Under the pieces are notes generated by a model. The model was not told where the DNA came from. It worked only from the letters and a program-made list of their open reading frames with translations, and ran no database searches. The position numbers and the translations under genes were made by a program. This document shows positions 9,301 through 17,043 of a stretch of DNA of 64,000 bases, piece after piece. The stretch comes from VXNE01 sp965206615 (GTDB lineage: Bacteria > Pseudomonadota > Gammaproteobacteria > Pseudomonadales > Azotimanducaceae), in assembly GCA_965206615.1 (NCBI GenBank), contig CBDBKI010000005.1:496001-560000 (forward strand), in the 5' to 3' direction. Positions within the stretch are counted from its first letter, which is position 1, and each line of letters starts with the position of its first letter.

Positions 9301-9410
9301 GGCTCGTCCAGAGTATATCGGCACATGGAGTGGTAGCAGCGGGCGGAAAACGCGTCAGCGGCGGGATCGGCACGCCGTTCGCGGATGGCGCGTAGAATCC
9401 GGCCCCGCCG

Positions 9411-9663
9411 ATGCATCCAGCGATCTCGGCTTCTGCGAGCGCTGGCGTAATCTGCCCAAGCCCACGATGGTCGAAGTGCACGGGAAGGTCATCGCCGGGG
9501 GCGTGATGCTCGTGTGGCCGTTCGACATCGTCATCGCGTCGGAGGATGCGACCTTCCAGGACAACACGGTGGCGATGGGGATCTGCGGTGCGGAGTTCTT
9601 CAACGCCTCGGGGGGGGGGCCGACCGCAACCGTGCGGCCCGATGTTCCGTGGAGGACCCCGTG
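9411..9663 (+). pseudogene. Enoyl-CoA hydratase/crotonase fragment
   Basis: The plus frame reads CERWRNLPKPTMVEVHGK followed by VIAGGVMLVWPFDIVIAS and EDATFQDNTVAMGICGAEFF. This is the central part of a crotonase-fold protein, including the V-x-G-x-x-x-A-G-G-x-x oxyanion region. The fragment has no proper start and loses similarity at a run of ten G at about 9610-9619, just before the 63-bp repeats. It is a remnant of perhaps a quarter of the gene. Frame and similarity are clear; extent is approximate. Confidence 0.7.
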
Positions 9664-9680
9664 ACGCCGGACGTGGGTTG

Positions 9681-9770
9681 CTCGGAGCTTGCGCCGTAGA
9701 AGTTTCGCGCAGCGAAACTTCCAACGCGACCGCCAGGTCGCGCTCGGAGCTTGCGCCGTAGAAGCTCCGG
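9681..9770. repeat. 63-bp palindromic repeat, left cluster (about 1.3 copies)
   Basis: One nearly complete unit begins gcgccgtaga at 9691 and is followed by the start of a second unit that breaks off after gaagctccgg at about 9770. Each unit has two short hairpins: GTTTCGC/GCGAAAC and GCGACC/GGTCGC. Four tandem copies of the same unit lie at 16791-17039, on the other side of the integrated element. Confidence 0.85.
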
Positions 9771-9915
9771 CCCCTGTTTGTTGCACACCGTTGTAGCCCG
9801 TGAGAGCGCATGACGTAGGATATTACCTCACGCAAATCATTGTGTTATCGGTACTCTAGCCTCAAAGCGCACGTATGGCGCGCTATGGGCGGTTTCGAGC
9901 TTGCCCGACTTTTTA

Positions 9916-9926
9916 TTTGTACACCG
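9916..9926. other. Candidate attachment site, left (attL core)
   Basis: TTTGTACACCG lies 58 bases before the integrase start and is repeated at 16717-16727. It overlaps the 10-bp palindrome ACACCGGTGT (9921-9930), which could be an integrase or repressor site and lies near a possible promoter. A related degenerate copy (gtttgttgcacaccgt) lies at about 9779-9794, so the exact core is uncertain. Confidence 0.45.
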
Positions 9927-9983
9927 GTGTCTCTATCGTGCTAGAGTTGCGTCAACAACGCAGCGCAAACGAGGACGAACGAC

Positions 9984-11144
9984 ATGCCGAAGATGATCCG
10001 CGAAGCCCTGACGGCCCACAAGATCGCCAATGCCGGGCCGGGCGAGTACGGAGACGGCAACGGCTTGGCTCTGCGAGTCCGGGCGACAGGCTCGAAAGCG
10101 TGGATCCAGCGGCTCCGGGTCCACAAGGCGCCTGTCGTTATGGGGCTGGGCCCGCTCGAACTGGTCAGCCTCACTCAGGCTCGCGAAGTCGCATTGCAGA
10201 ACCGTCGCATCGCCCGCGACGGCGGCGATCCACGGTTCACCAAACCGAAGCCTCCGACCTTCGCGCACGTCGAGTCGCTGGCGTTCGATGCGGCCGCCGA
10301 GGAATGGCAGGGCGGTGCGAAATCGAAGACGGCCCGCGACTGGCAACGGCGCATGACGACCCACGTCCTGCCCGCACTCGGGAACGTGCCCGTCGACCAG
10401 ATCGGCACGGCGCGCATCAATCCCTTGCTGCGTCCCATCGCACTCGACGGGAAGCACGCGGAAGCGCAGCGTATCGGGCAGCATATCGCCCGCGTACTGC
10501 GTGAGGCTGCGCTGCGGGAATGGAGAGACGTAGGGGACGATCCTGTGGCCGTTGTCATGGCGTCACTGCCGAAGCGCAAGATACCGACAAGCGGCGCCCG
10601 CGCCGTCGGCTGGCAGGACGTGGCCGCGGCGTTGGATGCAATCGACGCGAACGGGAGCGACCGCGCGACGAAACTGATAGCGCGTTTTATTGCTTTGACT
10701 GCCTGCCGACAGATTGAAGCTCGCCGCGCGCGATGGGATGAAATCGATTTTGATACCGCGGTGTGGACGATCCCCGCCGCGCAAATGAAAATGAAACGTC
10801 CGCACCGCGTCCCGCTGACCCCGCAAGCGCTGGACGTGCTACGTCAGGCGCGCAAGCTGTCCCGCGGTAAACAGGTATTCCCCGGTAGCAAGGGGACGAT
10901 GTTGGGGGCGAACACAGTCGGCTACGCGCTCGGAAAAGCCGGTGTGGATTCCTCTGGACATGGGTTCCGAAAGACCTTCAAAAACTGGGCGCGCGAGCAC
11001 GATGTGGACGAACTGCTTTCCGAGTTTTCACTGGCGCATGCTGAAAAATCCGCCACCGTGGCGGCCTACGCGACCGATGATCTACTCGAAAAACGGCGGC
11101 CCGTTATGCAGGCATGGGCGGAAGCTATCAGCCGAACTCGATGA
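9984..11144 (+). CDS. int: Tyrosine-type phage integrase (DUF4102/P4-like)
   Basis: A 386-residue site-specific recombinase. The N-terminal 100 residues (start MPKMIREALTAHKIANA) match the arm-binding DUF4102 domain of P4-type integrases, including GDGNGLALRV. The catalytic domain shows TACRQIEARRARW (first Arg), the lysine region KMKRPHRVPLT, GHGFRKTFKNW (His-x-x-Arg) and LAHAEKSATVAAY, whose tyrosine is the nucleophile. Start codon at 9984 follows gaggacgaacgac. It lies at the left end of the element next to the candidate attL, as expected. Its 3' end overlaps by 17 bases a convergent gene for a membrane protein. Confidence 0.93.
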   Translation: MPKMIREALTAHKIANAGPGEYGDGNGLALRVRATGSKAWIQRLRVHKAPVVMGLGPLELVSLTQAREVALQNRRIARDGGDPRFTKPKPPTFAHVESLAFDAAAEEWQGGAKSKTARDWQRRMTTHVLPALGNVPVDQIGTARINPLLRPIALDGKHAEAQRIGQHIARVLREAALREWRDVGDDPVAVVMASLPKRKIPTSGARAVGWQDVAAALDAIDANGSDRATKLIARFIALTACRQIEARRARWDEIDFDTAVWTIPAAQMKMKRPHRVPLTPQALDVLRQARKLSRGKQVFPGSKGTMLGANTVGYALGKAGVDSSGHGFRKTFKNWAREHDVDELLSEFSLAHAEKSATVAAYATDDLLEKRRPVMQAWAEAISRTR

Positions 11145-11490
11145 TCATTACCAGCACGATCAATAGCACAAGCAGCCAACCAACAACGACAGCCAGCGTC
11201 GCGAGCCACGCCCAAAGGCGAAAGCCAGTGTAGGCTCTGCCCGCTCGCACGACGCCAACACTCACGACCATGGCGTAGAGGCCGCTGAGACAGAGAACAA
11301 GCACTACCGCCAGCCCCAGCGCCATAATGCTGCCCTCAATGTCTGCCGGTTTCACTACGCCACTCATCGCCGCTCTAAGCGCACCGGCCGATGCCGTCAC
11401 AACGACGTTCGCGAGGAAGCCACCTAGCACACCGAACAGCCAGTACGTTTTCGCCAGACCATACTGACCACGCCACAGCTTGAGAATCAT
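11128..11490 (-). CDS. Small integral membrane protein
   Basis: A 120-residue protein with three or four hydrophobic segments, at about residues 15-35, 52-80 and 90-118. The start MILKLWRGQYGLAKTYWLFG resembles a group of small bacterial membrane proteins that begin with a short amphipathic segment followed by G-L-x-K-T-(F/Y)-W. It starts 18 bases after the 58-residue gene on the same strand, so the two are probably co-transcribed. Last gene of the leftward module. Function unknown; a role in superinfection exclusion is possible but not shown. Confidence 0.7.
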   Translation of the reverse strand: MILKLWRGQYGLAKTYWLFGVLGGFLANVVVTASAGALRAAMSGVVKPADIEGSIMALGLAVVLVLCLSGLYAMVVSVGVVRAGRAYTGFRLWAWLATLAVVVGWLLVLLIVLVMIIEFG

Positions 11491-11508
11491 CGGCGTATCG
11501 TCGTCGTC

Positions 11509-11685
11509 TCAGAGCTGGCGCACGAGTGGAGGCACCGGCTTCGGCGGATACACCTCGTACCCTTTTGCCTTGTACTCGCGCCGAGCGTCTTCCCATTCCT
11601 GCTTGGAAGGGTAGCCGGTGTGCTGCCATGCGACTTCGCCGGGCAGTTTGTAGGAAAGTCTGTACCAGCGCTGTTCGTCGCTCAT
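11509..11685 (-). CDS. 58-residue hypothetical protein
   Basis: A short gene: ATG at 11683-11685, TGA at 11509-11511, preceded by a strong AGGAGG ribosome site with a 9-base spacer. The product starts MSDEQRWYRLSYKLPGE and ends PKPVPPLVRQL. It is rich in aromatic and charged residues (EWEDARREYKAKGYEVYPP), typical of small folded phage or plasmid proteins. It precedes the membrane-protein gene by 18 bases. Family not recognised. Confidence 0.7.
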   Translation of the reverse strand: MSDEQRWYRLSYKLPGEVAWQHTGYPSKQEWEDARREYKAKGYEVYPPKPVPPLVRQL

Positions 11686-11838
11686 TATCTTGAGCCTCCT
11701 TCCACAAAAGGCGCAGAGCCTAACAGAAGTGCATCGCGGGCTCCACAGGAGCGCCGTAGCACGCCACGGAGCGAGCGGGCCGCTACTAGCGTATTGGCCC
11801 CCTCGCCCGAGGCCCCCTGCGGGCGCTCTGGTGCGCTC

Positions 11839-12114
11839 CTAGTGGGTCGTGAGATCGTCGCGTCCCGTGCTCGACAGTTCGAGAATGCGCGAGTGTATCG
11901 CCACCCAATCCTCTACCTGTGTCTGCTCTTTTGCTTGCGTCGCGCGTCCAACCATTACGCGACATGCGGCGGACAGCTTGTCCCAATCCAGTTCCGCGCC
12001 CGTTTCGGGCGCATGCGCCAACGCATGCCCTATTGTTAGGCCGCGCGCAAACTCGGCGGTTAGCCTTTCGTTAAGGATCGCCGCGTTTCGATTCATTCGT
12101 TTGTCGTCACTCAT
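11839..12114 (-). CDS. Hypothetical protein of the element (91 aa)
   Basis: A 91-residue soluble, helical-looking protein starting MSDDKRMNRNAAILNERLTA, with a GGAAAGGGA ribosome site just before the ATG. It begins 12 bases after the end of the next gene upstream (12127), so it belongs to the leftward operon. No family was recognised. The 150 bases between it and the 58-residue gene hold no gene; they contain a stretch (gctccacagga) that recurs at about 16409. Confidence 0.6.
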   Translation of the reverse strand: MSDDKRMNRNAAILNERLTAEFARGLTIGHALAHAPETGAELDWDKLSAACRVMVGRATQAKEQTQVEDWVAIHSRILELSSTGRDDLTTH

Positions 12115-12126
12115 TTCCCTTTCCTT

Positions 12127-12408
12127 TCAGTGTCGAATCACGGCCGACGCAACAATCGCAATCTCGGCGACTATACCCATAAAACCATCAAGCGGCATGG
12201 CGTCCTGATCGCATATCAACATGACTGGTATGGGGGACAGTTTGAGGAAATCGGCCAGCCATTCCGCATAGACTCCCGTATCATTCTCAGGAAACGGAAT
12301 CGGCGGTATCCGTGCGCCCATTGTTTCCAGACGATCGCGCATTGTGGGATTCGCCATCACTACGACGACAAGTCGCGCCGGATCGCGAAGGCAATCACTA
12401 ATGTTCAT
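12127..12408 (-). CDS. Hypothetical protein of the element (93 aa)
   Basis: A 93-residue protein. The ATG at 12408 (MNISDCLRDPARLVVVV) was chosen because it overlaps the last codons of the ATPase gene, typical of coupling; a longer frame to 12459 would overlap that gene by 62 bases. The sequence alternates short hydrophobic strands with loops (RLVVVVMAN, IPVMLICDQD, MGIVAEIAIVASAV). Not recognised. Lies between the ATPase remnant and the 91-residue gene. Confidence 0.6.
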   Translation of the reverse strand: MNISDCLRDPARLVVVVMANPTMRDRLETMGARIPPIPFPENDTGVYAEWLADFLKLSPIPVMLICDQDAMPLDGFMGIVAEIAIVASAVIRH

Positions 12409-13087
12409 TGTCGCCCCCGGTTTCGTTCGTATGGCTGTTGCTTCCATTCTCATCCTCAATGTTTTTCACAATCGGCACAAGCCAATGCGCCCCGCGCTGG
12501 CGTTTCTCCAGTCGCCAGTAGTAGGGCAGGCTCAGTGTAAAGGCCTTCCATTCATCCGCGAACATTCTAGTATCGCCGACTACTCCCATAACTTCGATCC
12601 GACTTACTGCGCGCGGCGGATCGCCCGCGAGACTGATTGCGGCCTTCTCTATGTCTCCGCGAAGGCGCGCGCTTTTCGTTACATGCACTGTCGCAGACGG
12701 CGGCACGTTGCCCACCGTGCGATGTGCCACACCATACGCATCAAGCACAAATGCCATTGTCGGAGGCTCGCCGTGCGACGGCTTGATTAGCTCGATAGCA
12801 CCTTTCGTTGCAAAGGCTATGCGCCGTGCTTTAGCCTCAATACGAACGCTGCCAAGATTCGCGCTTTTTGGATTGTTCAAGTCCTTTGTGTTCTTGGGCC
12901 GATGCGCTAGCCACAGTTGGGAAGCGTCCCCGCAGACAGCAATAAGCGCATCAAGACGTGGCGCTACTTCGGTGTCAATATTGGTATTGCAACGCAAGAA
13001 CTCCAGCAAATTGTCTATGAGGACGACAGCAAGATCGGATCGTTGCTGGATCGCCAGTAGGTCCCTTTGCCAGTCCTGCATCCGCAT
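12398..13087 (-). CDS. AAA_25/RepA-like ATPase, C-terminal half only
   Basis: The 229 residues match the second half of RepA/AAA_25-type hexameric ATPases found in phage and satellite replication modules. A Walker B strand, LAVVLIDNLLEFL, occurs at about 18-30, followed by DTEVAPRLDALI, the sensor-like strand LWLAHRPKNTKD and the GSVRIEAKARRI segment. No Walker A motif is present, and the reading frame closes upstream at about 13120, so the N-terminal nucleotide-binding part is missing. No good ribosome site precedes the ATG. Either the gene is a truncated remnant or a frameshift hides the start. In an intact element it would be the replication helicase or primase partner. Confidence 0.6.
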   Translation of the reverse strand: MRMQDWQRDLLAIQQRSDLAVVLIDNLLEFLRCNTNIDTEVAPRLDALIAVCGDASQLWLAHRPKNTKDLNNPKSANLGSVRIEAKARRIAFATKGAIELIKPSHGEPPTMAFVLDAYGVAHRTVGNVPPSATVHVTKSARLRGDIEKAAISLAGDPPRAVSRIEVMGVVGDTRMFADEWKAFTLSLPYYWRLEKRQRGAHWLVPIVKNIEDENGSNSHTNETGGDNEH

Positions 13088-13575
13088 TGCTAGATTGCTT
13101 TCGCGTGCGAAAAGTCGTTACCGCACGCGCTGTCGGCAGCGCAGCGACGATCACGCAGCGCGACGGCTGCTTTAGCGATTGGTCCTCAGGCGCACTTGTT
13201 ACGCGCCCAGGCAGCACGCTAGCAGTCGGGCCGCGATAGCTGCTACATCAATGTATGATGGCGTCCGCCGGGAAAGATAGTTTTAGACAGATTGTCTCAC
13301 TACAAGACCCAAGCGAGTGCCGTTTACGTATTTGCGAAGTTTCAGAGCCGTTTCTATACCTTTCTGTGTGTTTGCTTGAGTATAGTTAGCCTTGAAAAAG
13401 TAGGTTTTCACGTTACGTTACAGAAAGTAACGCACGCCACCTAAAGTAACACCGCGCACTTTTTAACACTTTACTAGCGGCAATATACTCATGCTTGTTT
13501 CCGGTATTGGTACAGGTGTACGCTCGCGTCCCATCGGGAGCCGATTGCAACGCGACAACAAAGGTAACGGTCACA
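13088..13575. promoter_or_regulatory. Divergent control region of the element with GTTAC cluster
   Basis: About 490 AT-richer bases without a convincing gene separate the leftward and rightward modules. Four copies of GTTAC/GTAAC lie at 13412-13416, 13417-13421, 13427-13431 and 13446-13450; the middle ones form CGTTAC-agaaa-GTAACG. An AT-rich run (ctttttaacactttacta) follows at about 13458-13475. Clustered short repeats next to a replication-type ATPase gene suggest an origin or a regulator-binding region. Confidence 0.5.
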
Positions 13576-14859
13576 ATGAATCGCAAACAGATTCGAGCGC
13601 GGATGGAAGTGCTGGCGCGTGAAGCGGAAGGCTACCTGCCCGACCTCAATAGCCCCGATCAAACGGTGCTGCGCGAAGCGCGCTTGAAACACGAAGCGTG
13701 CATGTTCGAGTTTGACGCTTGCGAGCACTCGCTCGCCGCTGGCGAGCTAGTCGAGAGTCGCGAAGCGCAGGACGCCGGCGATGTGCAGTTCGAGAGCCTT
13801 GCCGACAACGCCATGCCCGACTACGTTTCCAGCATCCTGAACCGGGGCAATCTCCAAGGTCGCGCCGCCGAGATCAACGCCGAGCTTGGCGATCTGGGCG
13901 TAACGCCGCAGTCGGGCGGCGTGGTCGTTCCGTGGGCAGTACTCGAACGGGCCGCGCGCGGCCCGCAGCAACGCGCAGTGACAGGCACCGGCGCACTGGA
14001 CGGGGCACAGAATCAACGGCCCATCGTCGGGCGTGTATTCGCGCCGTCGCTTGTTGACTTCTTCGGGGCCGAACCGGTACAAGTTCCGCAAGGCACGACA
14101 GAGCTACCCATCATTACGGGCGCCGGTTCCGTAGTAGAACAACTCGCCGAAGGCGCCGTGCCCGGAGCGGACCCGTCGGCGGCTGCCTTCACTACGCACG
14201 CGCTGAAGCCAAAGCGACTCACGGGCGAAGCGGAAATGTCGGTCGAGGGTATGGCGCAAGTTCCGGGGCTGGAACAGGCAATCGCCGCCGACACATTGAT
14301 GGCGATTGCGGACACAGTGTCCGGTATGTTGCTGACCGGCGATGGCGTCGGCGCGAATCTCGCGGGTTTCTACTCGCGTGTCGCCGAGCCCGCGAATGAT
14401 CCCGCCGACATGGTTGCACTTGCAGCCATTGTCCGGTGGCCGGGCGGCAGCGTCGATGGTATCTATGCGCAGTCGGAAGCGGATGTCGCCATTCTGGTAG
14501 GCACGGAGACCTATCAAACCATGACCGGTATCTTTTTCACGAACAGCGACAACATCAACACCGTTCGATGGATTCGGAACGAGCGCGCCAGTCTGCGCGT
14601 TTCCGCGAAGGTGCCGAACGGCGCCGGCGGCGGAAACGCCGCAGCGCAGGCGAAGCGTCAATCCGTCATCATTCGTCGCGGGCAGCGACCCAATCAGTCG
14701 TTTTTCGCAACGTGGGGCGCCGGTCCCGAACTGGTACGCGATCCGTATACGAAGGCGGATGCCGGTACGCTGCGATTGGTCTGGCATTTGCTACATGACG
14801 GGTTGGTAGCGACGCGTCCCGCGGAATGGCGTCGGCTAACCGTTCAACACGCCGCGTAG
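13576..14859 (+). CDS. HK97-type phage major capsid protein
   Basis: A 427-residue protein of the HK97-fold capsid family. The first 60 residues are helical and charged (MNRKQIRARMEVLAREAEGY), as in a scaffolding delta domain. The body has typical capsid features: FAPSLVDFFGAEPVQVP, the P-domain strand ITGAGSVVEQLAEGA, and the C-terminal A-domain stretch FFATWGAGPELVRDPYTKAD. The ATG at 13576 is preceded by aaggtaacgg; an open frame extends to 13495 but lacks a ribosome site. No separate prohead protease is encoded nearby. Followed after 9 bases by the portal gene, the reverse of the usual portal-then-capsid order. Confidence 0.82.
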   Translation: MNRKQIRARMEVLAREAEGYLPDLNSPDQTVLREARLKHEACMFEFDACEHSLAAGELVESREAQDAGDVQFESLADNAMPDYVSSILNRGNLQGRAAEINAELGDLGVTPQSGGVVVPWAVLERAARGPQQRAVTGTGALDGAQNQRPIVGRVFAPSLVDFFGAEPVQVPQGTTELPIITGAGSVVEQLAEGAVPGADPSAAAFTTHALKPKRLTGEAEMSVEGMAQVPGLEQAIAADTLMAIADTVSGMLLTGDGVGANLAGFYSRVAEPANDPADMVALAAIVRWPGGSVDGIYAQSEADVAILVGTETYQTMTGIFFTNSDNINTVRWIRNERASLRVSAKVPNGAGGGNAAAQAKRQSVIIRRGQRPNQSFFATWGAGPELVRDPYTKADAGTLRLVWHLLHDGLVATRPAEWRRLTVQHAA

Positions 14860-14868
14860 CACTCTCGC

Positions 14869-15846
14869 ATGAGCATACGCGACTGGTTCCAGAGCCGCGA
14901 TACCGGCTCGATTGATGTAGCCAATCGAGTCGGGGAAGCGCTTGAGGAAATCGCTGGCGGAAAGACGGTCAACGTTAAGAAAACGGCGGCCCTTCAAACT
15001 GTCTGCGGTCTGTACTCTCGCGCATTCGCCGGGCTTGTACCTACGCCTGCCGATCCACGCGTAACTGCGAGCTATCTTTCAAGTGTTGGGGCCGAGCTTG
15101 TGCTATCCGGCGCGAGCTACCGTCTGATTGATCGCGGGGAACTGGTCGCGGTTGTGGACGTGACTGTGGGTAGCAATCCCGAAGGTGAGCGTTTCTACAA
15201 ACTCAAAGTGAAGCATCCGGGTCGTGAGTCTGGCCCGGAGCGCCAAGTACCAGCCGCCGAGGTTGTGCATATTGCGGCGACGTTCGGAGCCTCGCGCGCG
15301 CGTCGCTCGCTTGCGCTACAAGCGCTGGCCGCTTTGGAGGATCGAATCGAGTTATACAGCAACACACCGGCGCTTTACTTGCAGACTCGGGATACCCTTT
15401 CGGGGGGCAACATGGGGGTGCAAGCCGCTATCAAAGGCACCGAAGTCGTTTTGAAACAACTCAAAAAGAAGTGGGCGATTCTGACGGTACCACCGGGTTT
15501 TGAAGTGAAAGAGGCTGCGGACACAATGCCGGAGTCGTTGACTCGGATGCATGCTGCCCTGGAGGCGAGTGTGTTTTCCAGCTTCGGCGTTCCTCCCGAT
15601 CTTGCATCCTCGACAAGCGGCGGCGCATCCGTTCGTGAGTCATTCCGACGATGGGCACGGACCGGCGTTATGCCGCTTGCGCGCGTCGCCAGTGAGGAGA
15701 TATCGGGCAAGCTCGGGATTGACGGGTTCCGCCTGTCCGCCGCTCAGCTTGGAGCGCTCGATATTCCAGCACTCGGGCGCGGGCTGAAGGCGCTAACCGA
15801 TTCCGGTATACCGCTGGACGAAGCGCGCGAGATTGTCGGGGTATGA
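14869..15846 (+). CDS. Phage portal-like protein
   Basis: A 325-residue protein whose start (MSIRDWFQSRDTG) and core match small HK97-type portal proteins: VCGLYSRAFAGLVPTP, a wing domain with YRLIDRGELVAVVDV, and the helical stem followed by SSFGVPPDLASSTSGGASV, the segment where portals read G-V-P-x-x-L. Length is below the usual 380-450, mainly at the C-terminus. It starts 9 bases after the capsid stop and overlaps the next small gene by ATGA. It would form the dodecameric vertex for DNA entry, but no terminase is encoded beside it. Confidence 0.75.
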   Translation: MSIRDWFQSRDTGSIDVANRVGEALEEIAGGKTVNVKKTAALQTVCGLYSRAFAGLVPTPADPRVTASYLSSVGAELVLSGASYRLIDRGELVAVVDVTVGSNPEGERFYKLKVKHPGRESGPERQVPAAEVVHIAATFGASRARRSLALQALAALEDRIELYSNTPALYLQTRDTLSGGNMGVQAAIKGTEVVLKQLKKKWAILTVPPGFEVKEAADTMPESLTRMHAALEASVFSSFGVPPDLASSTSGGASVRESFRRWARTGVMPLARVASEEISGKLGIDGFRLSAAQLGALDIPALGRGLKALTDSGIPLDEAREIVGV

Positions 15847-16082
15847 GCATCGGTCCCGCGACATGGATTGAGGAAACGACCGAGTACCACGTCAAAGGTG
15901 CGAACGGTAGCGCACTCTGCGGAGCCGATCCGGGCAAGACTTCGATGATTGATCCGAGCCGCCGACCACGAACGAACATGACGCCCGTATGCGCTGAGTG
16001 CGCTAAGCGCGAGGACATTCCACAAGCGCGAGTAGAGTCCGCGGGCGCGACCAGTTGGGACGAATTGTTGGACCGGTTTTGA
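15843..16082 (+). CDS. Small zinc-ribbon-like protein 1
   Basis: 79 residues, starting in an ATGA overlap with the portal gene. Contains YHVKGANGSALCGAD and, about 30 residues on, VCAECAKRE, an H-x(n)-C-x(n)-CxxC pattern suitable for one zinc ion. The next gene repeats the same layout, so the two look like relatives. Similar tiny zinc proteins occur in phage structural operons. No specific family was recognised. Confidence 0.6.
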   Translation: MSIGPATWIEETTEYHVKGANGSALCGADPGKTSMIDPSRRPRTNMTPVCAECAKREDIPQARVESAGATSWDELLDRF

Positions 16083-16345
16083 GAAACAGAGTCGGAAAAC
16101 CGCACCAACGGGGTTACATCAAAGAACCGACAATCGGCTTCGGTGGGCCGGTCCACAATCACGAATGGGGCGATGCGCTGTTGCACGTTCGGGCACGTTT
16201 CGGAACCGATGCGGTCTGCGGGTCGGAGCGGGGCAAGCTGAGCGAGTCAATCGCAGACGTGCGAGAGAACCCGAACGGGTGTCGTCAGTGTCTGGCCGTG
16301 ATCCGCAAAGCGGAAGAATCTCAGACGGGGAACCCGTGGGAGTGA
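16055..16345 (+). CDS. Small zinc-ribbon-like protein 2
   Basis: Up to 96 residues in the +1 frame relative to the preceding gene. The start is unclear: TTG at 16055, or TTG at 16079 overlapping the previous stop. The key region is HNHEWGDALLHVRARF, then VCGSERGKLSES and GCRQCLAVIRKAEE, again H-x(n)-CG-x(n)-CxxC as in its neighbour. Last recognisable gene of the element. Function unknown. Confidence 0.5.
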   Translation: MGRIVGPVLRNRVGKPHQRGYIKEPTIGFGGPVHNHEWGDALLHVRARFGTDAVCGSERGKLSESIADVRENPNGCRQCLAVIRKAEESQTGNPWE

Positions 16346-16716
16346 AACCCTCGGCAGGGGCGCGCCGCTAAGCTTGAGAGCCGTTGCGCGTTCCCGTCCC
16401 CGACCCCACAAGCTCCACAGGACGCCCGTAGCGCGTCGCTGCCCGTCGGGACGTGCGATGCGTCGCCTTTCGGGCCCGCGCGCGCTGAGCGACGCCTGAG
16501 GCGCCCCAAAAGCCCGATCCTGAGTCGAGAGAACCGCGCCCGCGAGGCTGACGGGGAACCCGAAGGCTCGAACCCTAAGCGCGATCCCGCGGGCGCGGCT
16601 GCCGGCTGCCCGAGAGGGTGGAACGGATCGGGCGGCACCGGCGGACGTGAGTCTAGACGGACGGGTCTCAGAAACCGAGCACGCTCGAATTTCCGATTTC
16701 TCGAACGTGCCACAAG
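16346..16716. other. Non-coding right end of the element
   Basis: About 370 bases with no supported gene. It contains a stretch (gctccacagga) shared with about 11740 inside the same element, and an imperfect hairpin around 16679-16710 (gcacgctcgaa paired with tcgaacgtgc) directly before the candidate right attachment site. Confidence 0.5.
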
Positions 16717-16727
16717 TTTGTACACCG
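16717..16727. other. Candidate attachment site, right (attR core)
   Basis: TTTGTACACCG, identical to 9916-9926. It lies at the end of the phage-like genes and 63 bases before the 63-bp repeat array. An 11-bp match alone is weak evidence; position next to the integrase on the left and the non-coding end on the right supports it. Confidence 0.45.
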
Positions 16728-16790
16728 TCTCGACGCACGGATCGGCGGATCGTCAGCCGTATCAAGCGTTTACGTCCGCCTTGGCGACAT

Positions 16791-17039
16791 GCGCCGTAGA
16801 AGTTTCGCGCCAGCGAAACTTCCAACGCGACCGCCAGGTCGCGCTCGGAGCTTGCGCCGTAGAAGTTTCGCGCCAGCGAAACTTCCAACGCGACCGTCAG
16901 GTCGCGCTCGGAGCTTGCGCCGTAGAAGTTTCGCGCCAGCGAAACTTCCAACGCGACCGTCAGGTCGCGCTCGGAGCTTGCGCCGTAGAAGTTTCGCGCC
17001 AGCGAAACTTCCAACGCGACCGTCAGGTCGCGCTCGGTC
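16791..17039. repeat. Tandem array of four 63-bp palindromic units
   Basis: Four near-identical units, each starting gcgccgtaga. Each holds GTTTCGC-gcca-GCGAAAC and GCGACC-gtca-GGTCGC hairpins. Because 63 is divisible by three, frames stay open through the array, but it is not credible coding sequence. The array ends 4 bases before the stop codon of the TonB-receptor gene. Confidence 0.9.
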
Positions 17040-17043
17040 CGCG

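Larger units (their letters stand above)
9916..16727. mobile_element. Integrated 6.8-kb capsid-bearing element (phage satellite or prophage remnant)
   Basis: Boundaries are proposed from an 11-bp direct repeat TTTGTACACCG at 9916-9926, just before the integrase gene, and at 16717-16727. Inside are a tyrosine integrase, a leftward module (truncated AAA_25-type ATPase, two small genes, a 58-residue gene, a membrane protein), an iteron-like regulatory region, and a rightward module (HK97-type capsid, portal, two zinc-ribbon proteins). There is no terminase, protease, tail, lysis or holin gene. The two modules point away from 13.1-13.5 kb. The size suits a phage satellite, for example a capsid-forming PICI-like element, but a decayed prophage is equally possible. 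Confidence 0.6.

Noticed and set aside
9771..9983. tRNA or tmRNA gene as integration target
   Set aside because: No cloverleaf or 3'-CCA-type end was recognised beside either candidate attachment site.
16791..17039. Repeat peptide (ERDLTVALEVSLARNFYGA) encoded four times on the minus strand
   Set aside because: The unit is 63 bases, so any frame without stops repeats; it has inverted repeats and lacks a real start, and the same DNA occurs outside any frame at 9691.
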